In this document: positions 34,097 through 38,606 of the stretch, piece by piece
Layout of the letters: the number at the start of each line of letters is the position of its first letter
How positions within the stretch are numbered: position 1 is the first letter of the stretch
Assembly: GCA_025056865.1 (NCBI GenBank)
Contig: JANWVO010000031.1
Span: forward strand, 1 to 38,606
Direction: 5' to 3'
DNA length: 38,606 nt
Source: Bryobacteraceae bacterium
GTDB taxonomy: Bacteria > Acidobacteriota > Terriglobia > Bryobacterales > Bryobacteraceae
Notes under the pieces: generated by a model
The model's database searches: none
The model's input: the letters and a program-made list of their open reading frames with translations, nothing else
What the model was told of the DNA's origin: nothing
Made by a program: the position numbers and the translations under genes

Positions 34097-34522
34097 TCAC
34101 TCGGAGTGCCCCTGACCGGGGTCGGCTTGGCCGGCCCCACGCTTCTGCCTCTTTCTCAGGCCGGCCAGCCACTGCCTCCTGTCAGCGTCGGCGGCTGCAT
34201 CAGCGCGTTCCGGCCCCGCCGGAGCGAAGCTTTTCGGTCCGCGCAACTCGCGGTGGACCTGGCGCAGGACCGAGGCGGGAATGCGGAGTGTGACGTAGGC
34301 ACGCCGCCCGGAGAGCCCTAGGCTCCTCAGGTGGAGGACGCTAGGCCGGCCCCGGAACAGCCTTCGCGCCGATTCGCGGCTGATGCCCCAAAGCTTGGCC
34401 ACTTCGGCCAGGCTGTAATGGCGCTCCAGCGCGTCGGGCTCATCGCCGCAGCCATTCGGCTGGGCGGCGGAGCCGGTCACAGACAGAACCTGAAGGTTGC
34501 GGGAGTCGTTTTCTCTCGTCAT
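34097..34522 (-). CDS. HTH DNA-binding protein, excisionase/regulator-like
   Basis: A 141-residue basic protein. A helix-turn-helix of the MerR/excisionase type is visible at about 35-70: HYSLAEVAKLWGISRESARR, followed by LFRGRPSVL and the strand RAYVTLRIPASVLRQVHREL. Such proteins control excision or replication of integrated elements, and the gene stands between the integrase and the replication-type ATPase. The C-terminal 45 residues are Arg/Ala/Gln-rich without a clear fold. ATG 34522 is preferred (GGAAG 6 nt upstream) over the adjacent GTG. Function is inferred from the fold and neighbours. Confidence 0.75.
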   Translation of the reverse strand: MTRENDSRNLQVLSVTGSAAQPNGCGDEPDALERHYSLAEVAKLWGISRESARRLFRGRPSVLHLRSLGLSGRRAYVTLRIPASVLRQVHRELRGPKSFAPAGPERADAAADADRRQWLAGLRKRQKRGAGQADPGQGHSE

Positions 34523-34537
34523 CACCTGCTTCCCCTT

Positions 34538-36088
34538 CTAGTGTGTAATTCCTCCGTCATTCGATTCGGGCACGGCCTGCTGGCCTGTGCTTCGATCAGG
34601 CGCCGTGAGATACTCCAGCCTGTAGACGCCGGTGTTGTCTGACCGGCCCATGCGAATAAGCTGGAATGGGCCGAAAACGTTGCCAGCCCGCGCGGACAGT
34701 ATGCGCCCGAGACTGACAGGGGTTTGACGGCCTTCCGCGACACCCGATTCGCGCGCGAGCTCGACGAGCTCGCAAGCCTGCACCGGCCTCCTACCGAACC
34801 GCTCATGCCAGCTGCGGAGAAACGTTAACCACATTTCGCTGGCCTGTGTGGTCTCCCGGTCGACGTTCCCGAGGAAGCCATTGACGCCGTTTACCTCGAG
34901 GATGCCGCCGACGATCGCGCTCCATCGTTCAAACGACGGCAGACGGCGGGCGCTTTCAGGCCGTCCGGCCTTCTGCCATCTCAACACCAGGGCCAGAAGC
35001 GCGGCCAGCAACCGTGTTCTGTGGCGTCGCGTCCAACCCGGCAGATCGAAAATCCTGAAATCGGTCCGCGTCCGCGGATCCGGACCTCGTGGCGCCAGGT
35101 GGATCGGCACGATGCGCCGCGAGATTTCGGGGCCCAATCGAACGTTGTTGCCGACGACAACAATTGTTGCGGTATTTTCAGAGGTGAATATCGTTGACCT
35201 GCCGATGAGACGATCCGTGTAGGTTTCGGCAGTCAGAATCGCAGCCAGAGAGGGCGATGCCAGGTCGTCCCAGTTGTCAAGAACCAGGCAGGGGGGCTGA
35301 TCCCGCAGGGCCGATGTGAGAAGACGGCGAAGCTCGGCGCCGTCGTTGCGGTTGGGCGGCGGAATCACCGGAAGCGGGCCGCCGGTGAGGATCGTAGCCG
35401 CCGTTTGAACCAGCAGGGTGCCGCCAAGCCCCGGGGCTGGCTTGTTTACGCAGAAAAGCGGCACCGGCCCCCGGAACAACTCGCGCAGAAGCGGAGTGAG
35501 CATCAGGCAAAAGAGGTGTGCGTTGCTGGAATCATCCTCAAATGGGAAATCGCGAAACGGCTCGATGAGAATCTCTAAAAGCGCAACCTCTGGCAGTCGG
35601 GCAAGCTTACGGGCGACGCTCCACACGTCCGTGTAATCGGTGGCAAGGTAAACCCTGTTTTGCCCGTCATAGCCCGCTCGGAAAACCAGCTCGCCGGACG
35701 ATCCGAAAAAGGGGAAGCCGGCGACTCGGCGCAACACGGGCAGCGGAGCGTTGCGCCGCGAACTCATATTCTTTATCATGCTTTCCGGCGGATAACTCCC
35801 CCTGCCCCGTGCTCCCTTCCTCCAGATGGCTGCTTCCGTCAGCAGGGCGCGCAATCCGTCCCGCGATAAGGGCTCGATGTGAACGCCGCCTTCCGCCGTG
35901 TGGATCACGCGCACGAGCTGTCCTGTCCCCGCGTGCACGAATACTCGGGGCGGTCGGTTGAATTCCTTGAGCACTTTCCATGCGGCGGCTTCCAACTCGT
36001 TTGGGAGCATGGCCAGATCCAGCGTCGGTCTCACGGCTTGCTCTTCTGGATCGGGCTCAAAAATCCTTGGATTCAGACTGATCGGCAT
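34538..36088 (-). CDS. AAA+ replication-type ATPase of a mobile element, Walker A lysine missing
   Basis: A 516-residue protein resembling the helicase/ATPase part of primase-helicase proteins found in integrated elements. Segments: an unassigned N-terminal domain (1-200); NKPAPGLGGTLLVQTA (215-230), which stands where relatives have a Walker A (xGxGKTLL) but has Gly instead of Lys; Walker B CLVLDNWDD (267-275); DRLIGRS; a sensor VVVGNNVRL (311-319); an ISRRIVPIHL arginine motif (324-325); and ILEVNGVNGFLGN. The rest of the AAA+ core is good, so the lost Lys is notable. ATG 36088 has AAGGAG 9 nt upstream; an earlier in-frame ATG (36166) has none. The stop is 15 nt before the HTH gene start. 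Confidence 0.75.
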   Translation of the reverse strand: MPISLNPRIFEPDPEEQAVRPTLDLAMLPNELEAAAWKVLKEFNRPPRVFVHAGTGQLVRVIHTAEGGVHIEPLSRDGLRALLTEAAIWRKGARGRGSYPPESMIKNMSSRRNAPLPVLRRVAGFPFFGSSGELVFRAGYDGQNRVYLATDYTDVWSVARKLARLPEVALLEILIEPFRDFPFEDDSSNAHLFCLMLTPLLRELFRGPVPLFCVNKPAPGLGGTLLVQTAATILTGGPLPVIPPPNRNDGAELRRLLTSALRDQPPCLVLDNWDDLASPSLAAILTAETYTDRLIGRSTIFTSENTATIVVVGNNVRLGPEISRRIVPIHLAPRGPDPRTRTDFRIFDLPGWTRRHRTRLLAALLALVLRWQKAGRPESARRLPSFERWSAIVGGILEVNGVNGFLGNVDRETTQASEMWLTFLRSWHERFGRRPVQACELVELARESGVAEGRQTPVSLGRILSARAGNVFGPFQLIRMGRSDNTGVYRLEYLTAPDRSTGQQAVPESNDGGITH

Positions 36089-36227
36089 CGGGCCTCTCTC
36101 CTTGGTAGCGTCAAGCCCATCCTCCGCGGGTTGCCATGTTGCTTCAAGTGGAATTTGAGGAAACATAGCAAGTATCAGAATTTGTGGAGTTTTCTCGCGT
36201 CTGGAGAATCCCGCGCTTTACTGGTGA

Positions 36228-36233
36228 TAGAAT
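36228..36233 (+). promoter_or_regulatory. Extended -10 element of the divergent island gene
   Basis: TAGAAT preceded by TGA (TGATAGAAT) matches the extended -10 pattern and lies 37 nt upstream of the GTG start at 36271. It is in the divergent gap between the AAA+ gene and the plus-strand gene. Confidence 0.45.
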
Positions 36234-36270
36234 CTCTCCGTATCCCAGCCTCCGGGACGAGGGGTTTTCC

Positions 36271-37278
36271 GTGACTCAGAGAAACAGGTACAGTAAGCGG
36301 GAGAAGCCCGTTGTGGCTGCTGAGGCGGGGGCCTGGTTGGAATTTCTGCGCTGGCGTCAGAGGGCGCGCTCCCTGGCCGAGCGCTTCGACCAGTTGCTGC
36401 CGGAAGCAGCCGAAATGGGGCAAAAGGGAAGGATTGCCAGCGAGAAGTATGAAGCTATGCTCCGGGAGTGGAATCAACGGGTTGATCCGGCCACGATGCA
36501 GCCTCGCGAAAAGTGTCCGGAAGGTCCTCCCGAACTCTTCCTGAGTTCCCTGCCCGAACAGCAGAGAGAGCTTTTTCTGGCTCATTACAGCCTCTGGCTG
36601 AAAGGGGGGCCCCAAAAGTCGGACTCAGCACAAGGGAAGCGTGAACCGGACAGCGGAACTTTTCAGCGCTGGCTGGAGTTTCCCAGAGCGCCGGTGGGGT
36701 CGCTTGTTGCCGAACAGCGGTCGATTGACGAATGGCACGCCCGCAGAAGCTCATTGGAGGGAGAAATCGCAGAATCTTGCGAGCAGCTCGCCATGCTTCT
36801 GCCAACGCTGAGGAACTCCATTCGGATGATCGCCGTAAAGGAGAGCAGACGCAACAGGGGCGCCGCCGAGAGCGTGCTCGAGGCCTTCGATCGTGTGACG
36901 CAAAGGCTGGGGCATAGGCCGACACGGGGACCGACCATGTTGAAGGAAGCCCTGGCGGAGGCCGAACAAGTCGTCGCTGCATTGTGGAATTCCGAATATG
37001 GCTCGCAGCTCAGCCGGGAGCTTGCCACGCAGCTCTTCCAGCAGGCCCTGAGAACCGGGCAGCTCCGGATGCAGGGCCCCAAGGGCATTCGGCAGGCCCA
37101 ACTGGCAGCGCTGCTGGACCGCGAAGGCATCCCCGTGCCGCAACACCTCGTCTTTGCCGCTCCGACCTGGCAACAGGCCTTCGAGAAGGCAGGGAGGGAG
37201 TCCGCTCTGCGATCTACATTGTCGAAGTGGTGGAGTGACGCGATCACACCCGGTCTTTCCCCGGGGGATCTGCTCTGA
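36271..37278 (+). CDS. Hypothetical island protein, helical
   Basis: I do not recognise this 335-residue protein. It is soluble, strongly helical and charged, with Gln, Arg, Glu and Leu dominant. Visible stretches are AWLEFLRWRQRARSLAERFD, DEWHARRSSLEGEIAESCEQ (coiled-coil-like, about 155-185), RPTRGPTMLKEALAEAEQVV and a C-terminal GKG-free region LAALLDREGIPVPQHLVFAA that resembles a winged-helix or serine-recombinase-type HTH core (RQAQLAALLDREGIPVP). GTG 36271 is chosen because GAGGGG lies 6 nt upstream; the frame is open to 36184 but that part has no site. It diverges from the AAA+ gene and may be its partner in replication or partition; this is a guess. Confidence 0.65.
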   Translation: MTQRNRYSKREKPVVAAEAGAWLEFLRWRQRARSLAERFDQLLPEAAEMGQKGRIASEKYEAMLREWNQRVDPATMQPREKCPEGPPELFLSSLPEQQRELFLAHYSLWLKGGPQKSDSAQGKREPDSGTFQRWLEFPRAPVGSLVAEQRSIDEWHARRSSLEGEIAESCEQLAMLLPTLRNSIRMIAVKESRRNRGAAESVLEAFDRVTQRLGHRPTRGPTMLKEALAEAEQVVAALWNSEYGSQLSRELATQLFQQALRTGQLRMQGPKGIRQAQLAALLDREGIPVPQHLVFAAPTWQQAFEKAGRESALRSTLSKWWSDAITPGLSPGDLL

Positions 37279-38486
37279 ATACGCTGGACAACGCTGGAAT
37301 CTCCGATGGCTGTTTGGCCTCCTGCCCGTGATCGGGCTTGAATGACCCGTGCTAAACGCGCGGACAATTCCGGATCTCCGCACAACCGGCCCCGATATTC
37401 CAGACTTTGGCTCCGATTTCACTTCGTGCTGCCGCCCGCTCTGGGCGATGCCAAATGGGCAAGTCCGTTAACGCAACCCGGATGCCGTGGGGTGATCCGT
37501 GAAGGCGCAGCCCAGGGCTGCTGCGGGAAGGCCTAACGGCCCGTCCAAACCCCCCTTGTCAGGACACAAGACTCGTTGAGCCAGTCTCGATGAGAGTTGG
37601 TTGTCGGCGGACTTCGGCATCCCAGGCCTGCCGCTTTTCCCTCTCGCGAGAATGCCCGCTCGATTTCCGGCCACGAAACAGTGCGGCGATCACCGAGGCT
37701 GGCGCGGATCCATTGCCTGGCTCGCAGGGGCTGATGCGACAGCGTCTGTGTCAGGATGCCCGTCAGCCGCGTGAGCTTTGATGCGGGAACCGCGACGTGC
37801 ACGCTGCCGGAAGGGAGCTCTTTGGGGCGGTTCTGTGTGTTGCGATTTCTCCTGCGAAATCCAACTACCAAAGCCAGGCGTTGGGAATGTACACGCGGAG
37901 AGTTTGCGCGATATCGCCAGCGGTAAAACGACGCACCGATCACGTGGTTTGGCGCACGGCTGTTTGCTCCTGTTGCCACCTTGTGCACCCGACCGGGCCT
38001 GGATCTTGTGGCTTTCAATCCGCCTTCCCGGCGGCAGTGCGTTGAAAATGGGCTGGTTCGGGAGATGAGGGAGACAGGGAGATGCTCCCCCCGAGGAAAT
38101 AATGAAAAGGCAGGAAACAAAAACGGAAAGGAAGGAAGAAAAACAAGAATGGTGTGGCCTATTCCCCTATCTCCCCCTACTCCCGATCTCTTTCCCCAGC
38201 AGAAGCTTCCAGCCGGGAGACCGTCGGGGAGAACCACCTTCTCCCTGTTGACCTGCTTGACTGGGAATACACGTGCCAGCTTCGACGCCGGTGGAGTTGA
38301 GGCCTCCGACAGGAGGCCTGTTGGTCGGAGAGTCGGATGTGACCCCCAAGCACACGGGCCTGAGTGGAAAATTCCCGAGAAACACACTGCGGCTGGCCTC
38401 CGGCTGATTCCTCGCATCTCAACATGCATGGCCGGCCCCGCGAGTCGGCAGCCTGTGTCTCGTGCCGGCCGCGCCGGCCCGGGGGC
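37279..38486. other. 1.2 kb without a convincing gene; purine/pyrimidine tract near 38085-38205
   Basis: Open frames here lack codon bias, ribosome sites and family patterns. A polypurine run (about 38091-38150, GAGGAAATAATGAAAAGGCA onward) is followed by a polypyrimidine run (about 38159-38203, CCTATTCCCCTATCTCCCCC onward), unlike the rest of the window. A minus-strand frame that covers most of the region and ends at 37533 contains stretches that look protein-like but match nothing I know. The right boundary of the tRNA-Leu island may lie here. Confidence 0.4.
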
Positions 38487-38579
38487 GTCAGCCTGCGCGA
38501 GGAGATGGCCCGGCAGGTGGACCGGCTGGCCCGGGCCCTGATGAGCGGCGGCGAATGGACCGCCTTTGTGGAGCATTGA
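38487..38579 (+). pseudogene. cas1: Probable 3' remnant of cas1
   Basis: The last 30 codons of an open frame read VSLREEMARQVDRLARALMS then GGEWTAFVEH and a stop. This matches the end of Cas1 proteins, where an Arg/Glu helix (LREexxRQVxRLAxAL) leads to a short aromatic tail before the stop. The preceding residues (ESAACVSCRPRRPGG) are not Cas1-like, and no Cas1 body is found upstream in any plus frame. The stop is 2 nt before the cas2 start, the usual cas1-cas2 spacing. The call is from the short pattern plus position; a small unrelated gene is possible. Confidence 0.5.
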
Positions 38580-38581
38580 GC

Positions 38582-38606
38582 GTGTATTTCGTGGTGACCT
38601 ACGATG
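38582..38606 (+). CDS. cas2: CRISPR adaptation protein Cas2, first codons (runs off the window)
   Basis: Only eight codons are visible: GTG then YFVVTYD. This is the first beta strand of Cas2, which typically reads MxxVVxYDI/V with the metal-binding Asp at the end of the strand. GGAG lies 8 nt before the GTG, inside the cas1-like remnant. Cas2 forms the dimer at the heart of the Cas1-Cas2 spacer integrase. A CRISPR array would be expected to the right of the window. Because so little is visible, the identification depends on the pattern and the cas1-like sequence before it. Confidence 0.6.

Noticed and set aside
37533-38576. 347-codon minus-strand frame at the right end
   Set aside because: No ribosome site, no family pattern, and it overlaps the cas1-like end and cas2 start on the plus strand. 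Some stretches look protein-like, so a decayed gene cannot be excluded.

Overview
This window is GC-rich, densely packed bacterial DNA. It most resembles an Acidobacteriota genome of the Bryobacterales/Solibacter type. The grounds are the combination of a very large Oar-like TonB receptor with an N-terminal carboxypeptidase-regulatory domain, a VWFA-related secreted protein of the acidobacterial type, a DUF2203 protein, and an F0 a/c gene cluster standing apart from the F1 genes. The taxonomic call is inference from gene content.

Layout. 1-5792 (minus): a tightly coupled assimilatory sulfate-reduction operon, cysD-cysN-sir-siroheme synthase-cysH, ending in a cut-off TauE/SafE transporter. It runs sulfate to APS, then directly APS to sulfite by an iron-sulfur APS reductase, then sulfite to sulfide, and it also supplies an enzyme for siroheme. 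CysN carries a CysC-like tail that has lost its P-loop. 6043-8271 (minus): a ZnuD-like TonB receptor with a His-rich loop; one copy of a 28-nt repeat starts at its stop codon and a second copy lies 118 nt further on. 8448-11600 (plus): DUF2203 and a hybrid sensor kinase. 11616-14728 (minus): VWFA-related and TPR proteins. 14892-18857 (plus): the Oar-like receptor and a class II cytochrome c. 18887-21123 (minus): a membrane-anchored hypothetical protein and a tiny exported protein made of five 15-residue repeats.

21585-27805 (minus): an ExeA-like ATPase lies downstream of a compact type III-A-like CRISPR effector operon, cas10-csm2-csm3-csm4-csm5. Cas10 lacks the HD nuclease and zinc-ribbon regions and reads GGDEF instead of GGDD. 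Csm2 has a 130-residue disordered-looking N-terminal extension. Csm3 keeps its catalytic Asp. No cas6, CARF effector or CRISPR array is visible.

28026-32598 (minus): an HlyD-type adaptor, a hypothetical protein, a DapA-family aldolase, and the ATP synthase genes atpZ/atpI-like, atpB and atpE. 32680-32768 (plus): tRNA-Leu(CAA). A putative integrated element starts just after it: tyrosine integrase, HTH excisionase-like protein, an AAA+ replication-type protein lacking the Walker A lysine, and an unknown divergent gene. After about 1.2 kb without a convincing gene, the window ends with a likely 30-codon remnant of the cas1 3' end and the first codons of cas2, so a second CRISPR locus probably starts at the right edge.

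The strongest candidates for something new are the stripped-down type III effector operon with its extended Csm2, the exported 15-residue-repeat protein, and the decapitated cas1 next to the island. All start choices, functions and boundaries come from reading the sequence; no database search was made.
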